Below are positions 7,791-14,882 of a stretch of 18,541 bases of DNA, one piece after another. This DNA comes from JAUVXJ01 sp034430275. Its GTDB lineage: Bacteria > Chloroflexota > Anaerolineae > UBA7937 > B3-Chlor. The stretch covers positions 1 through 18,541 of the forward strand of contig DAOUEW010000080.1 of NCBI GenBank assembly GCA_034430275.1, in the 5' to 3' direction. The position numbers and the translations under genes are program-made. Numbering within the stretch: position 1 is the first letter of the stretch; every line of letters begins with the position of its first letter. The notes below the pieces were generated by a model that made no database searches, had not been told where the DNA came from, and saw only the letters and a list, made by a program, of their open reading frames with translations.

Positions 7791-9089
7791 TTGCGTGAGC
7801 TATGGGCCACCATAGTCAGGCGTCGCGCGGGCGGCCAGGAGACTCCCAACTTCCGCACCATCCTCGACTTAGGCACCGAGCAGGCCAAGGCTCTTGTGGC
7901 GGAGTCACACGGGCGAGAAAGCCTGGTGTTCGGCGCGGGGACGGCGCGGCATGAAGCTTTTCTGTCCCCTGACGGAGGTACGTCTGTCGACGTGCGGGCC
8001 ATGTTGCAGGGCTGTGATCGGGCTCTCCGGCAGGCTGAGGACATGACCAAGGCCACCTACGAAGGCCAGGTGGTACCCGACTGGGTGGTGGTGTGCGTGC
8101 CGAACTGCCTGACGGTGGCCCGAACGTATAGCATCAGCACACAGCGATCGAATCCCAGGGCACGGGTCAGTGAGAGCGAGCTCAGGGACGTGCTGAAGCG
8201 CGCTCAACGCTTGGCGCTTCGCGAGTTGAGCGACGAGGTGAAGTCTCGCGCCGTGGGCCCCGACGGGAAGCTTGACCTGCTGGAGGCGTCTGTGTCTGGG
8301 ACGTGGGTCGATGCGCAAAGCGTGACCAGCCCGGTTGGCCTGCAGGGTGAGAAGCTGGCTGCGGCGGTATTCAACGTAGTGGCCCCGGCTTCGTACCTGC
8401 AAACGGTCGAGTCGATCGCAGAACGGTTGGGGCTTGAGATCCTGAAGGTAACATCCGGGTGGCGAGCGCTGGCTCTGGCTGGAAGGCAGAAGGACGCAGT
8501 GTGTCTGGACGTAGGCGGGGGTTCGACCGACGTGATACTCATACGGGGAGGCAAAGCCTGGGCTACCGCCAGCCTTCCTGTGGGAGGAAGCGGGTTCACA
8601 GCACACATGGCTGAGGCTCTCGACATCTCCTCGGAGGATGCGGAGCGCTTGAAGCTTGCCTACGGCCTGGGGCGATTGGACCGACCGCTGTGTGACACCG
8701 TGCGAACGGCCGTACGGCCAGCGCTTGATGATTGGGCTGCGTCCCTGGAGAACGCGTTATACCGGATGTGTGGCAGTCGGTGGCTTCCCTGGCAGTTTGT
8801 GACTTGCGGCGGCAGCAGCGTCTTGCCGGACCTTGCAGAGGCGCTTCGCTCGCGGTCTTGGGCGAGGCTGGGCAATGGTTCGTTGCGTCCCGAGGTTACG
8901 GTGATGCGACCCTGGGAGATACCGGGTGTGCTGGACAGGACCGGATTGTTGACGGGGCAGCAGTACGTAGCTCCCATGGCGGTTGCCGGGTGCCCCGCGA
9001 GCGGCGGACAAGCGGTTTCGCCCTGGGACAGCCTCCTGCGGGGCGTGAAGAGGCCGGAGACCTTCGTTCACGAGGGAGGGAGGAGTTGA
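7791..9089 (+). CDS. FtsA/PilM-like actin-fold ATPase
   Basis: A cytoplasmic protein of the actin/Hsp70 superfamily, FtsA/PilM branch, 432 aa. Visible motifs are phosphate-1 ILDLGTEQAKALV (about 24-36), phosphate-2 VCLDVGGGSTDVILIRGG (about 237-254) and the adenosine motif TCGGSSVLPDLAEAL (about 338-352). The segment between the phosphate motifs (about 95-225) has VCVPNCLTVART and VNVAP-like VFNVVAPASYLQTVESIAERLGL, which fits the FtsA 1C/SHS2 region. It lacks an evident C-terminal FtsA membrane helix, so it is probably not the division FtsA. The TTG start has AGGAG 6 nt upstream. Its TGA overlaps the TTG of the next gene, so the two are probably translationally coupled. I infer that it works with that membrane protein, much as PilM pairs with PilN. 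Confidence 0.85.
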   Translation: MRELWATIVRRRAGGQETPNFRTILDLGTEQAKALVAESHGRESLVFGAGTARHEAFLSPDGGTSVDVRAMLQGCDRALRQAEDMTKATYEGQVVPDWVVVCVPNCLTVARTYSISTQRSNPRARVSESELRDVLKRAQRLALRELSDEVKSRAVGPDGKLDLLEASVSGTWVDAQSVTSPVGLQGEKLAAAVFNVVAPASYLQTVESIAERLGLEILKVTSGWRALALAGRQKDAVCLDVGGGSTDVILIRGGKAWATASLPVGGSGFTAHMAEALDISSEDAERLKLAYGLGRLDRPLCDTVRTAVRPALDDWAASLENALYRMCGSRWLPWQFVTCGGSSVLPDLAEALRSRSWARLGNGSLRPEVTVMRPWEIPGVLDRTGLLTGQQYVAPMAVAGCPASGGQAVSPWDSLLRGVKRPETFVHEGGRS

Positions 9090-10609
9090 ACCAAGCTGAG
9101 GTAGTTCAGTTGGAGGCGGAAGACACCTCCGCGGCAATTCGCGGGCGGATCAAGGCTGCCGATGGGCGCCGTGTGCTGCTCGTGGTTCCGAAGGACTGCC
9201 CCGGTCTGGATAGTCTCGTGGACTTGAAGGTCCTCGTACGCGAGATCGCCGCGCTGGACAAGGAAGTCGCGCTGGTGACGAGAGACCGCCGCTTGAGGGA
9301 ACTGGCCCACAGCGTCGGGTTCTCAACCTACACTACTGCGGCGCGGGGACGCAACGCCGGGTGGTCGGGACCGGTGAGGCGGGGGCGAGGAACGGATCGG
9401 GGCCGTCTCACGCAGGAATCGCTACGCCGGGCCGTGGTCGCTCCGCCGGCGAGAGGAGGGGTGGGGATAGGAGCGGCGCTGGTTCTCGGTCTGGCGTTCG
9501 TGGGCATGGTGGTCTTGCTGGGTGTGCTCCTGGCGGTCTTCGTCCCGACCGCCACCGTGACTCTCCATCCCGTGATCTACCCCGTCAGCACCACATTGAC
9601 GGTGACAGGAAGCCCGGACCTGGAGAGTATCGACTACATCAACCTGCGGGTTCCGGCTCGTGTGGTGGAGATGGAACTCGTGGGCAATGACCAGCTCGCC
9701 ACGACGGCCCTGAGGGATGAGCCGGAAGCCAGGGCCGCGGGGGAGGTGGTGTTCACGAACAAACGAAGCGAAGCCACCACCGTCATGTCAGACACCATCG
9801 TGACCACGAGCGGTGGGACGACCATCCGCTTCCGTACCATCGATGAGGTCACGCTGCCAGGCCGCGTGGGTGGCCGGGCGCGCGCAGCCGTCGAGGCCAT
9901 CGAACCGGGCCCCAGCGGCAACGTGTCGGCGTACTCCATCAACCGCGTGGAAGGAGCCATGGGTCTCCAGGTCAATGTGATCAACGATGCTCCCACGCAG
10001 GGCGGTGGCATGAGCCAGGTCACGTATGTGACCAACGCCGACAAGGACCAACTCAGGGAGTCCTCCCTGCGGCGAATGAAGGAAGAGGGGTATGAATCTC
10101 TGGTGGTGCAACTCACTGGTGAGGAGACGCTGCCCTACGAGTCGCTGATCACCATTCTGCTGTCGGAGACGTACGACAAGTTCCCGGGAGAGGTGGCGGA
10201 CTCACTTGGCCTACACATGCAAGCGCTGGTCAGAGGGACCGTCATCGACAGGGATGACGTGGACCTGCTTGGCCTGCGGATGCTTCAGCTCGAGGTGCGG
10301 GAGGGGTTCCAGCTCCTGTCGGGCGAGACCGAGGTCAGCATCGAAGAGATCAGCGACGTGGACTACGATGGCACGCTCATCTTTGAAGTCTCTGCCCAGG
10401 GCCAGAGCTGGGTGGAAGTCGATGCGGGGGAGATCAGGCAAAGCGTCAGGGGGATGGAGGTGGCCGAGGTGGAGGAGCACCTGGCGCGACATCTCAGCCT
10501 AGCCACCGACCCGCTGATCGAGGTCTACCCAGAATGGTGGGGCCGGCTCCCGTGGCTTCCTTTCCGCATCACCGTCAACGTCGAATCCGAAGGAGACGGT
10601 GTGGAATGA
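9086..10609 (+). CDS. Single-pass membrane protein with baseplate-J-like external domain
   Basis: About 507 aa in three parts. An N-terminal cytoplasmic domain (about 1-90) looks Rossmann-like (VLLVVPKDCPGLDSLVDLKV, EVALVTRDRRLRELAHSVGF). It is followed by a basic linker (about 95-125) and one membrane helix (about 126-150). The exported region contains a stretch like baseplate J/gp47 proteins (about 215-300: GEVVFTNKRSEATTV, GGTTIRFRT, VEAIEPGPSGNVSAYSINRV). The C-terminal part ends in EWWGRLPWLPFRITVNVE. By the positive-inside rule the N-terminus is inside. The TTG start lies in the TTGA overlap with the ATPase gene, behind a GGAGGG-rich stretch. The frame stays open upstream to 8732, but that would overlap the ATPase gene by over 350 nt and is unlikely. 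No phage genes are nearby. Function unknown; probably envelope-associated. Confidence 0.82.
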   Translation: MNQAEVVQLEAEDTSAAIRGRIKAADGRRVLLVVPKDCPGLDSLVDLKVLVREIAALDKEVALVTRDRRLRELAHSVGFSTYTTAARGRNAGWSGPVRRGRGTDRGRLTQESLRRAVVAPPARGGVGIGAALVLGLAFVGMVVLLGVLLAVFVPTATVTLHPVIYPVSTTLTVTGSPDLESIDYINLRVPARVVEMELVGNDQLATTALRDEPEARAAGEVVFTNKRSEATTVMSDTIVTTSGGTTIRFRTIDEVTLPGRVGGRARAAVEAIEPGPSGNVSAYSINRVEGAMGLQVNVINDAPTQGGGMSQVTYVTNADKDQLRESSLRRMKEEGYESLVVQLTGEETLPYESLITILLSETYDKFPGEVADSLGLHMQALVRGTVIDRDDVDLLGLRMLQLEVREGFQLLSGETEVSIEEISDVDYDGTLIFEVSAQGQSWVEVDAGEIRQSVRGMEVAEVEEHLARHLSLATDPLIEVYPEWWGRLPWLPFRITVNVESEGDGVE

Positions 10610-10631
10610 AAGGCCCCGGAGGGGCGACTAC

Positions 10632-11081
10632 GTGCGACTGATGTCTCTGGACGTAGGGGACAGACGCATAGGGGTTGCGCTCAGCGACCCCCAGCGGATC
10701 GTGGCGCGTGGGCTTAGGGTGATCCACAGGCGTTCGCACCAGGCAGACCTGGAGTTGATCTCGTCCCTGGTCAGGGAGCACGAGGTCGAGAAGGTCGTGG
10801 TCGGTTTTCCACTGCACTCGGATGGGACCGCGGGCGAGCAGGCGAGCAAGGTAGAGAGCTACGCTGAGGAACTACGGCAGGTGTTGGAGGTACCGGTCGT
10901 CCTGTGGGACGAGGGCTACTCCACAGTGCGGGCGCGCGAGGCCATGATCGAGGCAGGAAGGAAGAAGAGAGAGAGACGAGAGCGAATCGACGCCGTGGCG
11001 GCCGCCGCGATTCTTCAGGATTATCTCGATGCTCTGGAACGACGGGAGGAAAGGAGGACTCCTTGGGAAGAGACGACATAG
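10632..11081 (+). CDS. ruvX: RuvX/YqgF-type RNase H-fold nuclease
   Basis: A 149-aa protein of the YqgF family, described as a putative Holliday-junction resolvase and as a pre-16S rRNA 5'-end nuclease. It has SLDVGDRRIGVALSD with catalytic D7, VVVGFPLHSDGTAGEQ, and an acidic DEGYST segment (E94; more often DER-x-T/S). Near the end is IDAVAAAAILQDYLD with D120. GTG 10632 is chosen because GGAGGGG lies 7 nt upstream and the N-terminus then matches the family; an upstream GTG at 10599 would add 11 unmatched residues. It begins 22 nt after the preceding stop, and its last 19 nt overlap mltG. The alaS...ruvX-mltG order is also found in Firmicutes. Confidence 0.93.
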   Translation: MRLMSLDVGDRRIGVALSDPQRIVARGLRVIHRRSHQADLELISSLVREHEVEKVVVGFPLHSDGTAGEQASKVESYAEELRQVLEVPVVLWDEGYSTVRAREAMIEAGRKKRERRERIDAVAAAAILQDYLDALERREERRTPWEETT

Positions 11082-12223
11082 CAAGGGGTCTGCTTCGGTG
11101 GGGATTGACCATCGTGGTCCTTGTACTGGCAGGTTGGGCCATCGTCGTGGGCGGAAAGCACCTGTTGGGTGGTGACGCTGGGCAGGAAGTGGATCCCGGG
11201 GTCATCCAGACGTCATCCCTGGAGAAGACGCTAATTGGGTTGTACCTGAACATGCGAAAGGGCGACATCGAGAGTGCCGCCAGCGACGACGACACGCCCA
11301 TCGTTTTCACCATCAATCCCGGTGAAACGGCGGCCACGATCGCGCCTCGGTTACAGCGTGAGGGGCTGATCACAGACAGCCAGTTGTTCCTGTGGTTGGT
11401 CCGGTACGAGGGCGTCGACGCCCTGCTCGAGGCCGGCGAGTACGAACTGCGGGCCAACATGACGATGAACGAACTGATAGACAGCCTCCAGCATGGGCGG
11501 TTGCGCGAGGTCTCGGTGACCATCCCCGAGGGCAAGAGAGCAGAGGAGGTCGCCGCTCTACTGGAGGAACGGGGCATCGTGGAGAGCAGCGTGTTCTTGG
11601 GCTTGGTCCGTTCGTCTTCCCCTGCCTACGATTTCTTGCAGGATCGCCGGGCCGATGCTCGTACGTCCATGGAAGGGTTTCTGTTCCCGGAGACATACCT
11701 GATACCCGCGGACTACGATGCTCAGCAGGTTCTGGATCTCCTGGTGATGACCTTTGCCGAGAGCTTCTCGGCGGAGATGCGCCAGGCCGCAGCCGAGGCG
11801 GGCATGAGTGTCTACGAGGTGGTCACTCTGGCCTCGATCGTGGAGCGCGAGGCGGTGGTCGCCGAGGAGAGGCCGATCATCGCCAGCGTCTACCTCAACC
11901 GGTTGGAGCAAGGCATGTACCTGCAATCGGATCCCACGGTGCAGTATGCCCTGGGGTACCAGGAGGACGCCGGACAGTGGTGGAAGATCCCCATGTCGCT
12001 GGAGGAGGACGTGGTGGTCGATTCACCCTACAACACGTACATGTATCCGGGGCTGCCTCCAGGTCCGATATGCAGCCCGGGGTTGGCGTCGATGCAGGCT
12101 GTGCTGGAACCGGCCGACACTCCCTACTTGTTCTTCTTCTCCAAGTTCGATGGCTCGCACGCCTTTGCGGAGACCTACGAGGAGCATTTGCAAAATCAGG
12201 AGCTGTACCAGGGGCAGCAGTAG
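11063..12223 (+). CDS. mltG: Endolytic murein transglycosylase MltG (YceG-like)
   Basis: A membrane-anchored lytic transglycosylase that cuts nascent glycan strands and so sets their length. The 386-aa product has one N-terminal membrane helix (about 14-31). A LysM-like region follows (about 82-150, INPGETAATIAPRLQREGLI and GEYELRANMTMNELI), then the catalytic domain with EGFLFPETYLIP (204-215), TLASIVEREA (catalytic Glu about 261), RPIIASVYLNRL and LQSDPTVQYALG. It closes with PYNTYMYPGLPPGPICSPG. TTG 11063 is chosen because AAGGAGG lies 5 nt upstream and the helix then begins properly. It overlaps the end of ruvX by 19 nt in another frame, indicating coupled translation. Its presence implies the organism makes peptidoglycan. 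Confidence 0.95.
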   Translation: MGRDDIARGLLRWGLTIVVLVLAGWAIVVGGKHLLGGDAGQEVDPGVIQTSSLEKTLIGLYLNMRKGDIESAASDDDTPIVFTINPGETAATIAPRLQREGLITDSQLFLWLVRYEGVDALLEAGEYELRANMTMNELIDSLQHGRLREVSVTIPEGKRAEEVAALLEERGIVESSVFLGLVRSSSPAYDFLQDRRADARTSMEGFLFPETYLIPADYDAQQVLDLLVMTFAESFSAEMRQAAAEAGMSVYEVVTLASIVEREAVVAEERPIIASVYLNRLEQGMYLQSDPTVQYALGYQEDAGQWWKIPMSLEEDVVVDSPYNTYMYPGLPPGPICSPGLASMQAVLEPADTPYLFFFSKFDGSHAFAETYEEHLQNQELYQGQQ

Positions 12224-12232
12224 TCCTGGCTC

Positions 12233-13348
12233 ATGAGCAAGCTGGCTATCGCGACGCTTCTGTTCTGTCTGCTTGGCGCCGCAGGTGGGTGTGTTCCCAC
12301 GCTGTACCCACAACCGACGGTCAAGATCGGCCTGGTCGCTCCCTTCGAGGGTCTCTACCGTGCTCTGGGCTACGAGGCTCTGCACGCAGTGAAGCTGGCC
12401 ATAGGGGAGCGAAACGAGCAGGGCGGTGTGGCGGGGTACTTGGTGGAACTGGTGGCCCTGAACGACGACCAGGACCCGCAGTCGGCAGCTCAGCGTGCGA
12501 GGGAGATGGCCGTTGATCCCGACGTCGTGGGGGTCATCGGCCATCTTGGCGAGAAAACAACCGTGGCGGCGATACCGGTCTACGAGGAAGAGGGGCTGGC
12601 GCTGATCGTACCTGCCACCACGGCGACGGGCGCGACTAGGACTGGCAGTGTAGGCGTCTTCCGTCTGGTAGCCGACGACTGTGTCGTTGGCGCGGCAGCA
12701 GCGCGGTATGCAATTGAGGAGATGGGTGCGCGGAGCATCGTGGCCACCGGCGGCGAAGAGGAGTTGCTGGAATGCTTCGCGGCCGATGTGGGTGGGTCTG
12801 CGGTCACCTTTCGCCCCGTAGACGAGGGTGCACTGATCTCAGTCCTCAGTGAGGAACGCCCTGACCTGCTCTTCTTCGGCGGGGACGCCCTCGAGGGGGC
12901 GCGGTTGCTGCTCGACGTGCGCGGAGTGGGGCTGGAAACTCCTGTGCTCGGCGGCAACGGGCTGAACAGCTCTCAGCTTGTCCAGATCGCCGGCGACGCA
13001 GCCCAGGGCGTGACCTACGTGGCGGTCACCCCACCCCTCGTGGAACAGGGCTTCGCCGAGGCCTACGAGGCCTTCGCGGGCCAACCTCCCGGTCCCTATG
13101 CACCTCTGGTCTACCACGCCGCAGGGCTGCTTCTCGATGCGCTGGAGAGAAACATCGCTGCGGGGGGAAGGCCATCCAGGGCAGGGGTGATCGAGGCGCT
13201 GTCTGAGACCGACGGCTACGAAGGGGTGACGGGTCCGGTGTCGTTTGACGAGAACGGCCAGGCGCAGAACACAGCGGTCTACGTCTACCAGATCGTGGAC
13301 GGGCAGTACCCGGGGGAGCTGAGAGAGTGCCCGGCTTGCGGTCAGTGA
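12233..13348 (+). CDS. Leu/Ile/Val-binding-type ABC substrate-binding lipoprotein (orphan)
   Basis: The 371-aa product has a lipoprotein signal peptide ending LLGAAGGC (lipidated Cys about 20), then a type-I periplasmic-binding fold of the Peripla_BP_6/LivK class. Visible landmarks are VKIGLVAPFEGLYRALGYEA, the lobe-1 segment DDQDPQSAAQRAREM, VVGVIGHLGEKTTVAAIPVY, and the lobe-2 segment LLFFGGDALEGARLLLDVRG. It ends YEGVTGPVSFDENGQAQNTAV, typical of amino-acid receptors. No permease or ATPase gene is visible nearby, so the ligand is open: an amino acid, an amide, or a wall fragment given its place after mltG. The extreme C-terminus carries a CPAC pair. The ATG lies 9 nt after the mltG stop with no clear Shine-Dalgarno sequence, so coupling is likely. 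Confidence 0.85.
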   Translation: MSKLAIATLLFCLLGAAGGCVPTLYPQPTVKIGLVAPFEGLYRALGYEALHAVKLAIGERNEQGGVAGYLVELVALNDDQDPQSAAQRAREMAVDPDVVGVIGHLGEKTTVAAIPVYEEEGLALIVPATTATGATRTGSVGVFRLVADDCVVGAAAARYAIEEMGARSIVATGGEEELLECFAADVGGSAVTFRPVDEGALISVLSEERPDLLFFGGDALEGARLLLDVRGVGLETPVLGGNGLNSSQLVQIAGDAAQGVTYVAVTPPLVEQGFAEAYEAFAGQPPGPYAPLVYHAAGLLLDALERNIAAGGRPSRAGVIEALSETDGYEGVTGPVSFDENGQAQNTAVYVYQIVDGQYPGELRECPACGQ

Positions 13349-13356
13349 AGCCGGGC
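13329..13356. terminator. Hairpin at the convergent gene ends (possible bidirectional terminator)
   Basis: GCCCGGCTT (13329-13337) and AAGCCGGGC (13348-13356) form a perfect 9-bp stem around a 10-nt loop that contains the lipoprotein stop codon. It sits 29 nt beyond the phosphorylase stop on the other strand. Position and symmetry suit a terminator shared by the converging genes. Neither side has a long T-run, so intrinsic activity is uncertain. Confidence 0.45.
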
Positions 13357-13385
13357 TGGTTCGACGCCAGGGGCAGCGCGCAAGT

Positions 13386-14690
13386 CTAGTGTACGATGCG
13401 GTGGACTAGCGGAGGCGGCTCGATGGGGTGCTTCTCCCAAGCGTAGGCCTCCAGCAAGCTGGCCTCAGCGCGTTCCGCGTCTTCGCTGCTGCGGGCGTGG
13501 ATGGTGCACAGCTCCTCGCCCCGCTTCACGTGGTCGCCGATCTTGCGGTGCAGCACGATGTCCACCGCGTGATCTACAGGGTCGCCCTTCCTCTTTCTCC
13601 CAGCCCCGAGGTCCGTAGCCGTCAGCCCGACAGCCAAAGCGTCCAACTGAGAGATGTACCCCTCCTCGGGTGAAACCACGGTACGAGCCACAGGAGCCTG
13701 GGGCAAGAGGGCTTGATTCGCTATGGGGGCGGGATCCCCTTCCTGCGCTCTCACCAGGACCTCCAACTGGCCCAGCGCCTCCCCCGAGTTGAGAAGCCCC
13801 TCCAGTTTGCTCCGGGCCTCCTCCTCGCTCTGGGCCTTCCCGGTGAGGAGCAGCATCTGAGAGGCGACAGTCAGGCAGTGGGATGCGAAGTCCGCCGGTC
13901 CCCGGCCCTTGAGAGTATCGATGGCTTCCTTCACCTCCAGGGCGTTGCCCACGGCTCGTCCCAGCGGTTGGTTCATGTCGCTGATCACGCCCGCCGCGTT
14001 CTTGTCGAGGCTCTTCGCCAGGTCGATCATGATGCGGGCCAGTTCCAGCGCCTCGTCGTCCGTCTTCATGAAGGCCCCTTTGCCGACTTTGACGTCCAGG
14101 ACGATGACCTTCGCTCCCACGGCCAGTTTCTTGCTCATGATGCTGCTGGCGATGAGAGGGTAGGACCCTACGGTGGCCGTGACGTCTCGAAGGGCATAGA
14201 GCTTGCCATCGGCAGGGACCAGGTCTGGAGTCTGGCCAGCCACGACGATCCTGTGCTGGGCCAGGTTCTCCAGGAAGCGAGCGGCGGAGAGATCGGAGGT
14301 GAATCCAGGGAAGGACTCTAGCTTGTCGAGGGTCCCGCCGGTGAACCCCAGGCCCCGGCCCGAGATCTTGGCCACCGCCAGGCCGGCGGAGACCACGAGA
14401 GGTGCCACGACCAGCGTGGTCTTGTCACCGACGCCCCCGGTGCTGTGCTTGTCGACCGCCAGGGGGGCGATTCTTTCCACATCGAGGGTCCGGCCTGAGT
14501 GGGCCATGGCGTAGGTCAGGTGTTTGGTCTCCTCCGTGTTCATGTCACGCAGGTAGATGGCCATCAGCCAGGCGGCTGCCTGATAGTCGGGTATCTCGCC
14601 GTCCATCAAACCGTGGACGAAGAACTCGATCTCCTCCTCGGACAGGGCCAGACCGTCACGTTTCTTGGCGATGATATCCAGCGCATTCAC
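13386..14690 (-). CDS. pdp: Pyrimidine-nucleoside phosphorylase (thymidine phosphorylase family)
   Basis: Phosphorolyses uridine, thymidine or deoxyuridine to the base plus (deoxy)ribose 1-phosphate in nucleoside salvage. The 434-aa product aligns by eye along its length with the Geobacillus-type enzyme: an N-terminal alpha domain beginning ALDIIAKKRDGLALSEEEIE, phosphate-binding KHSTGGVGDKTTLVVAPLV, the family signature SGRGLGFTGGTLDKLESFPG, DGKLYALRDVTATV, IMSKKLAVGAKVIVLDVKVG, and a C-terminal domain with LHRKIGDHVKRGEELCTIH. Thymidine-only deoA remains possible. GTG 14690 is preferred: GGAGG lies 9 nt upstream and the N-terminus fits, whereas extending to 14813 adds 41 residues without homology and runs through the promoter. 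It is the only minus-strand gene in the right half. Confidence 0.94.
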   Translation of the reverse strand: MNALDIIAKKRDGLALSEEEIEFFVHGLMDGEIPDYQAAAWLMAIYLRDMNTEETKHLTYAMAHSGRTLDVERIAPLAVDKHSTGGVGDKTTLVVAPLVVSAGLAVAKISGRGLGFTGGTLDKLESFPGFTSDLSAARFLENLAQHRIVVAGQTPDLVPADGKLYALRDVTATVGSYPLIASSIMSKKLAVGAKVIVLDVKVGKGAFMKTDDEALELARIMIDLAKSLDKNAAGVISDMNQPLGRAVGNALEVKEAIDTLKGRGPADFASHCLTVASQMLLLTGKAQSEEEARSKLEGLLNSGEALGQLEVLVRAQEGDPAPIANQALLPQAPVARTVVSPEEGYISQLDALAVGLTATDLGAGRKRKGDPVDHAVDIVLHRKIGDHVKRGEELCTIHARSSEDAERAEASLLEAYAWEKHPIEPPPLVHRIVH

Positions 14691-14725
14691 GATCCTTGGC
14701 CTCCACAATCGACGTAAGGGCGCAG

Positions 14726-14754
14726 ATTCTAACATACTTGCGGCCCTCGTGCAA
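14726..14754 (-). promoter_or_regulatory. Promoter for the pyrimidine-nucleoside phosphorylase gene
   Basis: On the minus strand, TTGCAC (14749-14754) and TAGAAT (14726-14731) are 17 nt apart, and TGT immediately precedes the -10, making it an extended -10. The predicted leader is about 29 nt and includes the GGAGG ribosome site. It is separate from the trmFO promoter on the other strand. Confidence 0.7.
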
Positions 14755-14852
14755 TCGGACACACCTAGGCGCCAAAACGTGTATGACGCGGCGGAGATCA
14801 TGGGCACGGTCACCGGAGAACCGCTCAGTCATTTCTACAACGGTGATAGATG

Positions 14853-14861
14853 TGTTATACT
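14853..14861 (+). promoter_or_regulatory. Extended -10 promoter for the trmFO operon
   Basis: TGTTATACT gives an extended -10 (TG-T-TATACT). I see no good -35 at the expected distance. The predicted start near 14868 would leave a leader of about 15 nt before the trmFO ATG, so initiation would rest on a short, weakly Shine-Dalgarno-bearing leader. Confidence 0.45.
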
Positions 14862-14882
14862 TGACCATGAGGGCCGAGAGCG

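Noticed and set aside
8732..9085. Upstream in-frame extension of the baseplate-J-like protein
   Set aside because: It would overlap the actin-like gene by over 350 nt, while a well-placed start exists at the TTGA overlap at 9086.
9086..10609. Prophage or contractile-tail remnant suggested by baseplate-J similarity
   Set aside because: The protein has a membrane helix, is coupled to an actin-like gene, and has no sheath, tube, spike or capsid genes nearby.
11392..12516. A 374-codon plus-strand frame overlapping mltG and the LivK-like gene
   Set aside because: It is an alternative frame of two confidently identified genes and shows only Arg/Gly-rich sequence.
14691..14813. N-terminal extension of the phosphorylase to 14813
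   Set aside because: The added residues match nothing in the family and run through a good promoter; GTG 14690 has a Shine-Dalgarno sequence and the conserved N-terminus.
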